The position numbers and the translations under genes are program-made. A DNA stretch of 64,000 nt from contig JAQDAD010000001.1 of the NCBI GenBank assembly GCA_027682205.1, positions 434,001 to 498,000 of the forward strand, read 5' to 3'. Of this stretch, positions 45,976-55,238 are shown one piece after another (within the stretch, counting starts at the first letter, position 1; the number at the start of each line of letters is the position of its first letter). Origin of the DNA: Streptococcaceae bacterium AF54-32pH5A. Lineage in GTDB: Bacteria; Bacillota; Bacilli; Lactobacillales; Streptococcaceae. Below the pieces are notes generated by a model. The model searched no databases. It was not told where the DNA came from and saw nothing but the letters and a program-made list of their open reading frames with translations.

Positions 45976-48900
45976 TTAATCTAATTCAAAAGAAAGTTGT
46001 TCTTGCTTTTCGTTTCCTTTTTCGTGGAATTGTCTTAAGGCCTGATCAATAATATCTAAATCCGTTTCTGTTTCAATCAATGGCGCGAGTACATCGTATT
46101 CGGCCTTTTTAGTTTGATAATCCTCTTCCTTTGGAAAATTTTTCTCAATTTCTACTTTAGCAGTATTCCATTTATCCTGTAATTCATCTAATAAGTTCTG
46201 AGTTTTCACTTGGTCCTCTTTAATGTGATCAATCGTATGCTGAAGCCTTTGAATTGTCCCTAAAGGAGAATACAAATCTAAACTGACAGAATATTGATTT
46301 TCTCCTACAATCTTAACAGAGAAGGTTTCAGGAAGAGGTTGATTTGTTGGAAGACTAAGCATTTTAATGTCAAATCCTCTATAGCTTGCTAGGGTTCGGA
46401 ATTCTTTGCTGTCAGCTTGATTATGACGGATAAGACGGTGTAGGGATTCCCCTGCTTCAGCTCGTTGATCAAATGCTTGCTTGCCTACTGTCATAGAAAA
46501 TGCCTGGTCTTTCGATATTTCAGACTGTTGAATGTCGCCTTCATACTTGCTTAATCGTTTCTCAAGAATGGGCATATTTTCTTCACAGTAGGAGATTGTA
46601 TGACGATAGTGATCCTTGCTGCGTTGAAATGCGCGTCTTTGGTTTTCTAATAGGGTTAGATCATTCTCTAGTTCCATCTTATATTTGAGATAAGGATTAC
46701 CTGTTGCTAGTGCCTTAAAATCAGAAGCTGTCATGGTCTGCTCATCAATGTCTTCTGCAGCACGAATGGGCTCCTTAGAAGTCATAATCTGCTTAATATA
46801 ACGGAGTTTGTTCTCCTGAGTTGCCCATAGATAATTATCAAACGAACCTTTGGTAATGTAGTGGTAAATATCCACTTCCTTGTTTTCATTTCCCTGTCGG
46901 ATTATACGTCCATTGCGTTGCTGAATGTCACTTGGTCTCCAAGGGACATCCAGGTGATGAACTGCTTTCATCTTGCTCTGAACATTTAAACCTGTTCCTC
47001 CTTTTTCAGTTGAGGCAAGGAGAATCCGCACCTCTCCTGCATTGACCTTTCGAGACAAACTATTCTTCTTTTCATCACTATTGGCATCATGTACAAAGGC
47101 AATTTCCTTACTAGGGATTCCTCTATCAACTAATAAAGCCTTAATCTCAGAATAAACATCAAAGCCATTATCCTTTTTCTTAGGTGTGCCAATATCTGAA
47201 AAAATCATCTGAGTAGCCTTATTTGCCATTCCCTCACGATAAATTCTTTCAACATTATCCACTACCTGAAGCAGTTTATGATTGTCTGCTAGACTATAAC
47301 TAGAGTCCAATAAACGCATATCAATTGCTAGTTTCCGTGCCTCACCTGTTATCTTTAACATGTTATCCTGACTCGGATCAACTGTTCCACATTTAACAGC
47401 ATCTGAACGCATAACCAATTCTTCTAAATAGAGTTTCTGGTTTTCAGTTAACTCACTCTCAATAGGGATAATATGAGCTTCTGGAACAGGTAAATCCAAC
47501 ATATCTTGTGTTTGAATGTCGGCTGTTTCTTTATAGATTTTCATCAACTCAGGTAGATTGACAAACTTTTTAAATCGTTTCTTAGGTTGGTACTTATCCC
47601 CTGTAGGAGCTAATTCCATAGAATTTTGAATTTCTCCAAAAGCACCTACCCAAGAGTCAAAATAATCAACTTGATAGCGTTTTAAGATATCCGGTTGAAT
47701 ATAGTTCATCATAGTATATAACTCACTAATAGAATTGGAAACAGGTGTTCCTGTCGCAAAGACAATATTTTTAAAATCATGTTCTTCCTGAATCTGTCGA
47801 ACCTTCATTTCCATATCCACGTTCTTCTTAGAAGTTGTATTAGTAATCCCTGCTACATTTCCAAGTCCAGTAATTGGACGAATATTTTTAAAGTGATGTG
47901 CTTCATCCACAAAGAGAAAATCAATTCCTAAGTTCTCAAAATCAATAAAACTATCACGATTGAAGCGTTGCAGTTCTTCCAATTGTTTCTCTAGACCACT
48001 TATTGATTGCTCTGCTTCTTTAACAGTATACTTATTTTCAGAATGTGTTTTAATCTCTCGTAGTTCATTGAGTTTATCCTCGATATAATTCATCTGTCTT
48101 TCCTTACTGACAGGGATTTTTTCAAATTGAGAATCCCCAATGACAATGGCATCGTAATCTCCTGTAATAATACGTGACACAAATTGTTTTCTTCTCGCCT
48201 TCACAAAATCTTTCTTAGTGGTCACAAAGACCTTTTTTGTGGGGAAAAATTTCATGATTTCTTGACCAAATTGAGCAGACAAACTAGAGGGCACTACATA
48301 CAAGGGCTTATGAACCATCCCTAACTCCTTTAATTTAAACCCAGCACCAAGCATGGTCAGGGTCTTTCCTGAACCTACCTCATGAGCTAATAAAGCTCTT
48401 TTTTCTTCTACGATTCTTTGAATGGCATTCTCTTGGTGAGGACGAAGACTGATGTTTTGTGCCAAGCCATCAATGACTAGATGGCTACCGTCATACTCTC
48501 GACTAACCGTTCGATTATAAAGACGATTATAGCTTTCCTCAATGACTTGTTGGACTTCTGGATACCGTGAGACAAATTCTTGAAAGAGCTCTTGTAAATG
48601 CTGCTCTTTTGCTCTTAGAACAGAGGTTTTTTCCAAATCTGTGATGGTCTTTTTCTTTTCTCCTTCCGTAACAGTCATAGTAATCGTCGGTTGGTTCGAA
48701 TTAAGTAAATTCTCAAAAATCTTTCTTCCTGTATCATAACGTGACCCACTAACTCCAAGACTACTATCTTTGGCACTTGGATATCGATAAGCAAATGATG
48801 TCCTTAAATGAACCTGCCCATCGACAGGATTCACTTCAATGACTTGTTCAACATCAGGCGAAGACAATTCAAATTCACGATTGGTAAAACATTCAAAGGC

Positions 48901-51900
48901 AAATTTACCATAAACGGATTGAGGAATCCAACGTGACCCTATTTTAAACTCAATATCTGCCAGATGAATCCGTGGAGGGCGAACAGATTCTAACAAATCT
49001 AAAGCATGGTTCCAATCATATTCTTGATTGTTTTCCTCCACTAATAGTTGAACTACTTCTATCTTGTTGAGAATGTCTCCTGATAAAAACTGGTTCTTAG
49101 AAAGATATTTTCTTTCCCCTCTTAAATAGCTTTCTGGATCTATTAAAATCTGGTCACCTAACTCATCTAAAATAGCAGCTTGGCTATGTTCGGGATAAAT
49201 TGATACCATATAGTCTAAATCAACCCCTCTACCATCCGATAAACTAGAGTTTAAGGCATCTAGAGCCGTTGAAACTCTTGCAATCACTCTCTCTGGCCTA
49301 ACCAATGCTTTCTCAAAGGCTAAAGATTTTTTATATTTTACTTTCTGATCTTTAGAATCAATGTATTCATCTTCTAAACTTGCTAGTAAAGAATACTTAT
49401 CGTCACTATCAAATAAGTTCCGATTAACGGAGGCATTCAAGTATCCAAATTGACTTACAAAGCGGTCATAGTCACGATTGAGTTTACTAAGTAATACCTG
49501 AAAATCTGTCCGACTATAATCTTGATGACGTTGAATTTCAATTAAGGATTGATAGGTCTCTCTCAAATCAACCATGCCCTTAATGCGACTAATATCCTTA
49601 TCCGATAAGGGACTTTCATAAAAGACAGTTTTTTTGAACAGTCCCTTATATTTCCCCCTTTTACTCGCTTCTTCTGACTTGTAAACATCTAGTGCTTCCT
49701 CATCTGTCAAATGAAGTTGCACGAATCGATCTATTTTATGTTCAGACAAAGAACTGTCCCAAGCTTTAAACTCTCCCTTCTCATCTACATAATAACTAGT
49801 TTCGTCTACTTTTGAACTTTTCCGAATGCCATGCGTATCTCGGTAATAAATTTGATTTCCCTCATATCCAAAAGAATAGAGCGCTAAGTCCTCACGTATA
49901 CGACTTGGGATAGAATTATCCACTTCTTCTTTGATAAAAACAGGTGCTTTCAAAGAATTGTCAATTGGTTTAGGTGCTTCCACATTCTCGAATGCTTTCA
50001 TTATGTCAGTAGCTAATGTTTCTGATACCCCCTTAACATTGAGAGTTCCTCCATTAAAATTACGTACCTCATATTCACCCAAAACTTGTGTATTGTATTT
50101 CCCATCAAAATAAGGATTGATCCAGACACGCTTATCCTCCTCAAAGGGAATAGAGCCACTAAAGACAAGCTCCTCCTCATGAAGATTCTTTGCTTGATCC
50201 TTTTGAAAGAAGAGGAGGTCTGTGGTCACTCGAGTACCTGCAATCGTTTTAAAAGCCGTATCCGGCAACCGAACTCCCCCTAAAAAATGAGTGTTGATTT
50301 TAATCTCTTGTAAGACATTATCTGTCCGCTTATCCATTGTGCCAATAGAAGAGATAATCGATACTTGCCCTCCGTCTCTTACTAAATCAAGTGAGTGTTT
50401 GACAAAGTAATCATGAATCATATAAGGTTTATCATAGTTTTTATCGGCAATGCGAAAATTTCCAAATGGAACATTCGTTAAGACTAAATCAAAACTATTA
50501 TTTTGATAGGGAACTTCTTCAAATCCTCGCACTTCAATATGGGTATTGGGGTGAAGTTGTTTTGCGATTGCGCCAGTCACACTGTCTAATTCAACTCCAT
50601 AGAGTTCTGATTTCTCTCGTATACTTCTAGGCATAGCCGCAAAGAAGTTCCCAGTCCCCATAGAAGGATCTAATATCCTTCCTCCCTCAAAACCATCATC
50701 CAGTAATTTTTGCCAAATCTGGCGAATAATCATTGGGTCTGTATAATAGGCTGTGAGAGAACTTTGTTTCATGGTCGAGTATTCTGATTTACTTACTAAG
50801 CTCTTGAGAGTTAAACGTTCTGTTTCATACTTTGGATTAAGTTCATCGAAAAATTCATTGGCAAGACCACCCCAGCCGACATACTTAGCTAGTAGCTCTT
50901 GTTCTTCTGGATTCGCTTGTCGTCCCTCTTTTTCTAATCTTTTAACAAGTTCAATTGCGGCGATATTCGTTTCAATTTTTTCTCGATTTGTCTTAGGATA
51001 AAAGTTCTCTAAATCATCTGGAAAAACAAAATCTTGAACAGGAGTATCCAACTCTTCTATACTTGAAATAAGTGGTGTTGATTCTGTTTCATCATCCTTT
51101 TCCTTTTCTTCTTCCAGATAGGAAAACAAATCTATTTCCTGACTTTCACTTGATGAATCCATCTCAATCTCTGAATCTTCTTTTTCAAGTTCTACATGAG
51201 ACAATACTTGTTCAATCTCTTCTAAACTGTTCAAGTATAAGATAGGATTCTCTTCAAATAACTGGTTGGAATCATTGAATAGCTCTAGGCGAACTAAGCC
51301 ATTTAACTGTGCATTTTCAATTGAAACCAACTGAAATACTTGTCCTTTATAACTTACTTGTGAACCAATCGGATATTCCCTCAAAGCTTCTTCTACAATT
51401 TTATCTACTTTAGATAGGGAATGAACTTCCACATTTTCTTCTACCTGGTCAATATTATCTAAAGATAAGGCTGCTTCCTCTACTTGCTTAGACTTTTCTC
51501 TTATAGCCTTTACTTCATCAAAATAAGTAATAATCTTCAGCTTTTGTGTCAGTGGGAGTTGTGTGTAGTTTTCTTCATGATGGACAAAATCCGTAACGAT
51601 ATCTAAAGTAGCCAACAATTCTGAACCCAAATAGGCTAGAACATCTCCTTCTTTTTCTTCAAAATGAATCTCAAGAACTTCTTTTTTTAGTTCTTTGGAA
51701 TCAACCATTAGAAGAAACTCCTCTATATCTCTACTAATGCGGCCAGATAGATTATTCGCAACCCGATAGACATTGACTAAATTGACATCCTGATTCTGAT
51801 GAAATACAAGCTCACTTAATGGTGTTAGCTTCTCTTTTTCAGATTGGATGTAAAATCGAGTGAAAAGATTATAGGTTGCGACTTCTAGCACCAAGTTTTT

Positions 51901-52200
51901 CTCAAAATTACTTAATTGAGATAATTTACTTAGACCTGCTTGTCCAAAATTTCTTGTGTAACTTTCTAAATCTTGGTCATTATTTTCAGAACTAGCCTCT
52001 AGGAAAGAAACAATATCTTGATGAAACGAATACACATGAGGTATCTCTTCTATCTTGCCCTCTTCAGCCAAAAAACTCTCTACCAAGTCCTGCCATTTCT
52101 CATCAAAATGTTGCGCTTGATAACGAAGAAATAGGTCCATTTTCTCTCTATCTTTTGGAATTGTTCCACGAAACATAGCCAATAATTGCATTACTTCCAT
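45976..52200 (-). CDS. Giant fused DNA methyltransferase-SNF2 helicase protein
   Basis: 2074 residues from the ATG at 52200; its ribosome binding site AAAGGAG overlaps an earlier in-frame ATG. Order: helical N-terminal region; small beta domain SQVSYKGQVFQLVSIE (about 275-310); N6-methyltransferase fold with RILDPSMGTGNFF (about 506) and NVPFGNF (about 585) in place of the usual NPPY/F; long middle; SNF2/DEAH helicase with HEVGSGKTLTM (about 1275), FVDEAHHFKN (about 1430), GTPVSNS and QQRNGRIIRQG (about 1765); coiled-coil end. Such proteins occur in conjugative elements and phages and may protect incoming DNA from restriction or aid its processing (inference). Confidence 0.88.
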   Translation of the reverse strand: MEVMQLLAMFRGTIPKDREKMDLFLRYQAQHFDEKWQDLVESFLAEEGKIEEIPHVYSFHQDIVSFLEASSENNDQDLESYTRNFGQAGLSKLSQLSNFEKNLVLEVATYNLFTRFYIQSEKEKLTPLSELVFHQNQDVNLVNVYRVANNLSGRISRDIEEFLLMVDSKELKKEVLEIHFEEKEGDVLAYLGSELLATLDIVTDFVHHEENYTQLPLTQKLKIITYFDEVKAIREKSKQVEEAALSLDNIDQVEENVEVHSLSKVDKIVEEALREYPIGSQVSYKGQVFQLVSIENAQLNGLVRLELFNDSNQLFEENPILYLNSLEEIEQVLSHVELEKEDSEIEMDSSSESQEIDLFSYLEEEKEKDDETESTPLISSIEELDTPVQDFVFPDDLENFYPKTNREKIETNIAAIELVKRLEKEGRQANPEEQELLAKYVGWGGLANEFFDELNPKYETERLTLKSLVSKSEYSTMKQSSLTAYYTDPMIIRQIWQKLLDDGFEGGRILDPSMGTGNFFAAMPRSIREKSELYGVELDSVTGAIAKQLHPNTHIEVRGFEEVPYQNNSFDLVLTNVPFGNFRIADKNYDKPYMIHDYFVKHSLDLVRDGGQVSIISSIGTMDKRTDNVLQEIKINTHFLGGVRLPDTAFKTIAGTRVTTDLLFFQKDQAKNLHEEELVFSGSIPFEEDKRVWINPYFDGKYNTQVLGEYEVRNFNGGTLNVKGVSETLATDIMKAFENVEAPKPIDNSLKAPVFIKEEVDNSIPSRIREDLALYSFGYEGNQIYYRDTHGIRKSSKVDETSYYVDEKGEFKAWDSSLSEHKIDRFVQLHLTDEEALDVYKSEEASKRGKYKGLFKKTVFYESPLSDKDISRIKGMVDLRETYQSLIEIQRHQDYSRTDFQVLLSKLNRDYDRFVSQFGYLNASVNRNLFDSDDKYSLLASLEDEYIDSKDQKVKYKKSLAFEKALVRPERVIARVSTALDALNSSLSDGRGVDLDYMVSIYPEHSQAAILDELGDQILIDPESYLRGERKYLSKNQFLSGDILNKIEVVQLLVEENNQEYDWNHALDLLESVRPPRIHLADIEFKIGSRWIPQSVYGKFAFECFTNREFELSSPDVEQVIEVNPVDGQVHLRTSFAYRYPSAKDSSLGVSGSRYDTGRKIFENLLNSNQPTITMTVTEGEKKKTITDLEKTSVLRAKEQHLQELFQEFVSRYPEVQQVIEESYNRLYNRTVSREYDGSHLVIDGLAQNISLRPHQENAIQRIVEEKRALLAHEVGSGKTLTMLGAGFKLKELGMVHKPLYVVPSSLSAQFGQEIMKFFPTKKVFVTTKKDFVKARRKQFVSRIITGDYDAIVIGDSQFEKIPVSKERQMNYIEDKLNELREIKTHSENKYTVKEAEQSISGLEKQLEELQRFNRDSFIDFENLGIDFLFVDEAHHFKNIRPITGLGNVAGITNTTSKKNVDMEMKVRQIQEEHDFKNIVFATGTPVSNSISELYTMMNYIQPDILKRYQVDYFDSWVGAFGEIQNSMELAPTGDKYQPKKRFKKFVNLPELMKIYKETADIQTQDMLDLPVPEAHIIPIESELTENQKLYLEELVMRSDAVKCGTVDPSQDNMLKITGEARKLAIDMRLLDSSYSLADNHKLLQVVDNVERIYREGMANKATQMIFSDIGTPKKKDNGFDVYSEIKALLVDRGIPSKEIAFVHDANSDEKKNSLSRKVNAGEVRILLASTEKGGTGLNVQSKMKAVHHLDVPWRPSDIQQRNGRIIRQGNENKEVDIYHYITKGSFDNYLWATQENKLRYIKQIMTSKEPIRAAEDIDEQTMTASDFKALATGNPYLKYKMELENDLTLLENQRRAFQRSKDHYRHTISYCEENMPILEKRLSKYEGDIQQSEISKDQAFSMTVGKQAFDQRAEAGESLHRLIRHNQADSKEFRTLASYRGFDIKMLSLPTNQPLPETFSVKIVGENQYSVSLDLYSPLGTIQRLQHTIDHIKEDQVKTQNLLDELQDKWNTAKVEIEKNFPKEEDYQTKKAEYDVLAPLIETETDLDIIDQALRQFHEKGNEKQEQLSFELD

Positions 52201-52247
52201 ACTCGCTCCTTTCATCTATACGAAAATAGGAGAATCACATGATTCCC

Positions 52248-52658
52248 CTACAACTCTATCTCCATTTCAACCTCTTGAGGACTGGTTTCTAAATCACTAG
52301 ACAAAAGAGAAACAGCATCTGTTCTCATGTAGTAAGTATATAAGTCTTCAAGGTCTTGTTCGTTTTCAATCCCTGTTTCAATACTAATCAGAGCCTGTAT
52401 AAATTCCTTGTAGTGACTCTCCATCATATCTGAAATCTTTTGTTTCATTTCCATAAATACTGAGGACGGTTCAGTTATACTTGTTTGATCTATGTCTTGT
52501 AAATCCTTTTCTAAGGGATTAGTTCCTTCTTCTATTTCTACTAAATCTGAACGTCCATCACCATCAGAATCTGCGCTAAGAGGATTGGTTCCTAGCGCAA
52601 ATTCTTGAGCATCAGTCAGTCCATCCTGATCCGAATCACGTTGATAAATGACTTCCAT
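52248..52658 (-). CDS. Acidic protein with calcium-binding thrombospondin type 3-like repeats
   Basis: 136 residues. Two DxDxDG-type loops: RDSDQDGLTDAQEFALGTNP (about residues 7-26) and SADSDGDGRSDLVEIEEGTN (about 28-47), as in thrombospondin type 3 and bacterial calcium-binding repeats. The rest is an acidic helical region. There is no signal peptide or membrane segment, unusual for these repeats, so it is probably cytoplasmic or exported by the conjugation machine. First gene of the helicase operon, 47 nt before it. Confidence 0.7.
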   Translation of the reverse strand: MEVIYQRDSDQDGLTDAQEFALGTNPLSADSDGDGRSDLVEIEEGTNPLEKDLQDIDQTSITEPSSVFMEMKQKISDMMESHYKEFIQALISIETGIENEQDLEDLYTYYMRTDAVSLLSSDLETSPQEVEMEIEL

Positions 52659-52794
52659 ATACTTCCTTCTTTCCTAGTTAATCTTTTTTCACTCCAATCC
52701 TACCAAATATTCCTTGAAAGAAGTATCACAACAAAAAAGAGAACGAGCCAAAACTGCGTTCTCCTTAAAATGATAAAACATTATTATCAAAGTA

Positions 52795-52972
52795 AAAAGA
52801 TGACTTACAGAACCTGTAAGCCACCTAGTCAGTCGGTTTATTCTGGTGTCTGCCACCGCTTGGCCCTTACGTCCAAGATTGCTTTCGGATTTTGTTCTGG
52901 TGACCGCCACCGCCTGGCCCTTATGTCCAAGATTACTATCAGATTGACCATGAGCCGACCACTCATCTATAC
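52795..52972 (-). ncRNA. Predicted small RNA built of two tandem hairpin units
   Basis: Minus-strand promoter TTGCAT (53000-53005), a 17-nt spacer and TAGAAT (52977-52982). Downstream are two 51-nt direct repeats (52895-52945 and 52841-52891, period 54, 44 of 51 identical). Each repeat holds hairpins CTTGG-N9-CCARG and GGTG-N5-CACC; where the repeats differ the stems still pair. The RNA would end at CTTACAG/CTGTAAG (52804-52820), followed by tcat and a T run. A frame of 73 codons crosses it but lacks a ribosome binding site. Function unknown. Confidence 0.5.
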
Positions 52973-53060
52973 AATTATTCTAACGAATATGAGCTACAAA
53001 TGCAAGAGAAAAACTTATTTTGGATTTATACACTATAGAAAACATACACTATCTTTAGAG

Positions 53061-53088
53061 TGAACTTTTGTTCAAAATAAGCTATAAT
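53061..53088 (+). promoter_or_regulatory. Promoter and operator of the antitoxin-toxin pair
   Basis: TATAAT (53083-53088) is preceded by the palindrome TGAACTTTTGTTCA (53061-53074), which covers the -35 zone and is a likely antitoxin operator. Confidence 0.5.
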
Positions 53089-53118
53089 GAATTTAAGTAG
53101 AAACAGGAGATAGAACAA

Positions 53119-53283
53119 ATGGCTATAATCAGTTTAACACGTGATATAAAACTAACAAACGAAGATGCTCTAAAAATTCTTAATCATAAACCATCTAAAA
53201 AGCTACAAGCAATCTTGAAATCTATTGAATCACAAGACGCTACCGCTCCAACGAAAAATAAACTCATTTCAAAGTATCTGTAA
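53119..53283 (+). CDS. Antitoxin of a GNAT toxin pair
   Basis: 54 residues, MAIISLTRDIKLTNEDALKI at the N terminus and a Lys/Ser-rich tail, too short to be conspicuous. AGGAG stands 8 nt before the ATG. It ends 1 nt before the ATG of a GNAT acetyltransferase gene, the classical layout of acetyltransferase toxin-antitoxin systems, in which the small DNA-binding partner neutralises the toxin. The toxin here is broken while this gene is intact. Confidence 0.65.
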   Translation: MAIISLTRDIKLTNEDALKILNHKPSKKLQAILKSIESQDATAPTKNKLISKYL

Positions 53284-53284
53284 G

Positions 53285-53908
53285 ATGACAATTCAAGTAA
53301 CACTACTTAAGCAATATCTTGAAAATATTCAAGTGCTGGCTCCTGATAAAACTGAGAAATAAGGTCAGGAGCTATTTAAAACTATCATTTTAGAAAATGT
53401 TAATTTCAACGGTAATGAAGAGATGTTGACTTATCTATCTGATAAAGCTACCAATTTTGAAAAACAACATCGTTCTCGTAATTTTATCGTTGAAGAAACT
53501 GAAACAAATAACATCATAGGATTCTTTAGTTTATCTCTCAAAGTTGTTGATATTTCTGATTTAGAAAAATCCTTAAAAAAGAAACTCGTCCTAAAAGGGA
53601 AAAGTCCCAAAAATATTGATTATCTCCCTGTGTTACTTATCGGTCAATTCGGCAAAAACACAAAGCTAAATAAACTATCAGGACAAGAGTTATTTGAAAT
53701 TGTAATTCAAAAAATTGAAGAATTTCGAGCAATTGTAGGAACTCAGATGGTATTTTTAGATAGTATCAATCATCCTAAAGTCATTCAATTATATGAATAG
53801 TTCGGATTTGTTGCTTACAGTCAATTGATTAAAGACGATCATCAAGTAAGTTATCAGCCTATGGCATTAAATATGTCACTCTATAAAAAATGGCTCTTTG
53901 TCAAATAG
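53285..53908 (+). pseudogene. GNAT acetyltransferase toxin with two in-frame stops
   Basis: 207 codons in one unbroken frame, MTIQVTLLKQYLENIQVLAP onward, interrupted only by TAA at 53360-53362 (codon 26) and TAG at 53798-53800 (codon 172). The GNAT core is readable: RNFIVEETETNNIIGFFSLS, then LPVLLIGQFGKNTKL (the acetyl-CoA-binding strand and loop) and FGFVAYSQLIKDDHQV at the end. No frameshift, so the loss is recent. The ATG-started fragment between the stops (from 53423) covers only part of the fold. Confidence 0.82.
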
Positions 53909-53921
53909 TGTTGATGAAGAA

Positions 53922-54034
53922 CCTAATGAAAAAAGAATCCAACAAAAATTGGACTACCTGTCTCCGGTTGAATACCGAAGACGGTAGCCCTAGGGTGTTT
54001 TTATTAAATTCTCACTTTTTGGGGTCAGTCCCTA
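53922..54034 (+). mobile_element. 3' remnant of an IS3-family insertion sequence
   Basis: The plus-strand frame reads NEKRIQQKLDYLSPVEYR, the usual C terminus of an IS3-type transposase, then stops. It is followed by a sequence ending CACTTTTTGGGGTCAGTC (54013-54030), typical of the right inverted repeat of IS150-like elements. Only the last 110 bp or so remain. Confidence 0.75.
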
Positions 54035-54070
54035 AGCCTGATAGTAATTTTTTGTTCATACTATTCCCCT

Positions 54071-54595
54071 TTAGTCATTTACTACTTTAAGTTGCATTGC
54101 TTTAGCTACTTCTTCTGCCTTTGATCCCTTAGGTGTATGGATTTCTACATCTGGGTTACAGTTATCCACAAAATAGAAGTATTCTGTAATTTCTGTTACA
54201 CTTGCTGGAATTGTAATAGATTTAATTGATGATGTCCCCCAAAATACTAATGTTCCAATACTCTTTGTTCCTTCTGGGAATACAACTGATTCTAATGAAC
54301 TATCAGAGTTGAAAACATCATCTTCTACTGTTTCTATTGACTTACCAAAGTGGACATACTTTAACTTATTGTCAATCGTAAACGCACCTTTTCCAATATA
54401 TCGTACTGTATCTGGTAAAACGATTGCCTCACAATGTTTCAAGTTCGCAAGACCACGTTCTCCAATTGCGATAACAGGTTTACCTTTAATTTCCTTTGGT
54501 ACACGAACAACCTTATCGTCAGAAGTACAACTATAGATGACATAACCTTCTTCCCATAAATATACGCATGTTAATATATTAATATATTTAAGGAT
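54071..54595 (-). pseudogene. Fragment of a leucine-rich-repeat (BspA-like) surface protein
   Basis: 175 open codons on the minus strand without a start codon at the upstream end. Repeats of the BspA/LRR5 type are clear: AIVLPDTVRYIGKGAFTIDN, VVFPEGTKSIGTLVFWGT and ITIPASVTEITEYFYF. It ends in VEIHTPKGSKAEEVAKAM, the usual end of a repeat array. There is no signal peptide, promoter or ribosome binding site, so this is the cut-off end of a larger protein brought in by recombination or IS activity. Confidence 0.7.
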
Positions 54596-54652
54596 TTATA
54601 ACTATAGTTCCTTAATTTTCCCAGTAAAAAAACGAAAGGCACCACAAGTTAT

Positions 54653-55074
54653 TTATGTGTTTTCTTTAAACGATTCATGTACTTCTGTCGCAACTTCTCA
54701 CCCGCCTTTAATTGCGGTTGCGATAGATTGAGGACCTAAATATGCATCCCCTGTTATTAGTTCATTTCTATTGTATTCTGATGTTGACCGAAAGTCAAAT
54801 TTTTACCTTTCATCTAGAACACTAAAGTCTACTTTTGTTCAATTGCTGCAACGACAAGGTCACATGGAATAATATGTTCACTACCTGCCACTTCATGCGT
54901 TGATCTTCTTCCACTTTCATCTGATTCACCAAGTTCCATTGTAATAACCTTTACACCAGTTACTTTCCCACTCTCATCACGCAATACTTCTTTAATATTC
55001 TCTAAGAAATGGAATGTAACACCTTCATTGTGTGCATCTTTGATTTGTAGTGTAGCTTCTAGTATATTGTTCAT
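54653..55074 (-). pseudogene. Fragment of a GltD-like NAD(P)H oxidoreductase
   Basis: The upper part reads HNEGVTFHFLENIKEVLRDE and HIIPCDLVVAAIEQK, typical of the second nucleotide-binding region of the glutamate synthase small subunit and related flavoenzymes. After several stops the last piece reads TGDAYLGPQSIATAIKGG, stop, EVATEVHESFKENT, which is the family C terminus. Both the N-terminal half and the reading frame are lost. A foreign remnant inside the conjugative element. Confidence 0.72.
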
Positions 55075-55149
55075 ATGGTCATCATTCTTTTGTTTTAGGT
55101 TTCAGCGCTTTTAATATAATGGATGTTGGCCTTTTTGTATACACTAAAA

Positions 55150-55180
55150 TAGGGTTGGTGGAAAATTTCCATCAACCCTA
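55150..55180 (-). terminator. Hairpin near the GltD-like remnant
   Basis: A 15-bp nearly perfect stem (55150-55164 with 55166-55180) with only one unpaired base; on the minus strand it is followed by ATTTTAG. It may be a second terminator behind the secretion operon or a foreign remnant. Confidence 0.55.
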
Positions 55181-55194
55181 AAAATTATAGAACC

Positions 55195-55238
55195 TAAAAA
55201 ATAAGAATCATGTCACCTAAACTGATGACATGATTCTT
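55195..55238 (-). terminator. Terminator of the secretion operon
   Basis: A 13-bp perfect stem, AAGAATCATGTCA (55203-55215) with TGACATGATTCTT (55226-55238), followed on the minus strand by a T-rich run. It overlaps the end region of the wall-hydrolase gene. Confidence 0.85.

Noticed and set aside
52689..52910. A 73-codon minus-strand frame across the tandem repeats (with GRKGQAVADTRINR-like repeated peptide)
   Set aside because: No ribosome binding site. The repeats differ in ways that keep RNA stems rather than codons, and other frames are equally open, so I prefer an RNA.
53423..53800. A 125-codon internal frame as an independent protein
   Set aside because: It is the middle of the GNAT toxin between two in-frame stops and lacks a ribosome binding site.
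54829..55074. An 81-residue oxidoreductase-like gene
   Set aside because: It matches only an inner part of a GltD-like protein, and the C terminus continues after several stops downstream, so it is a remnant.
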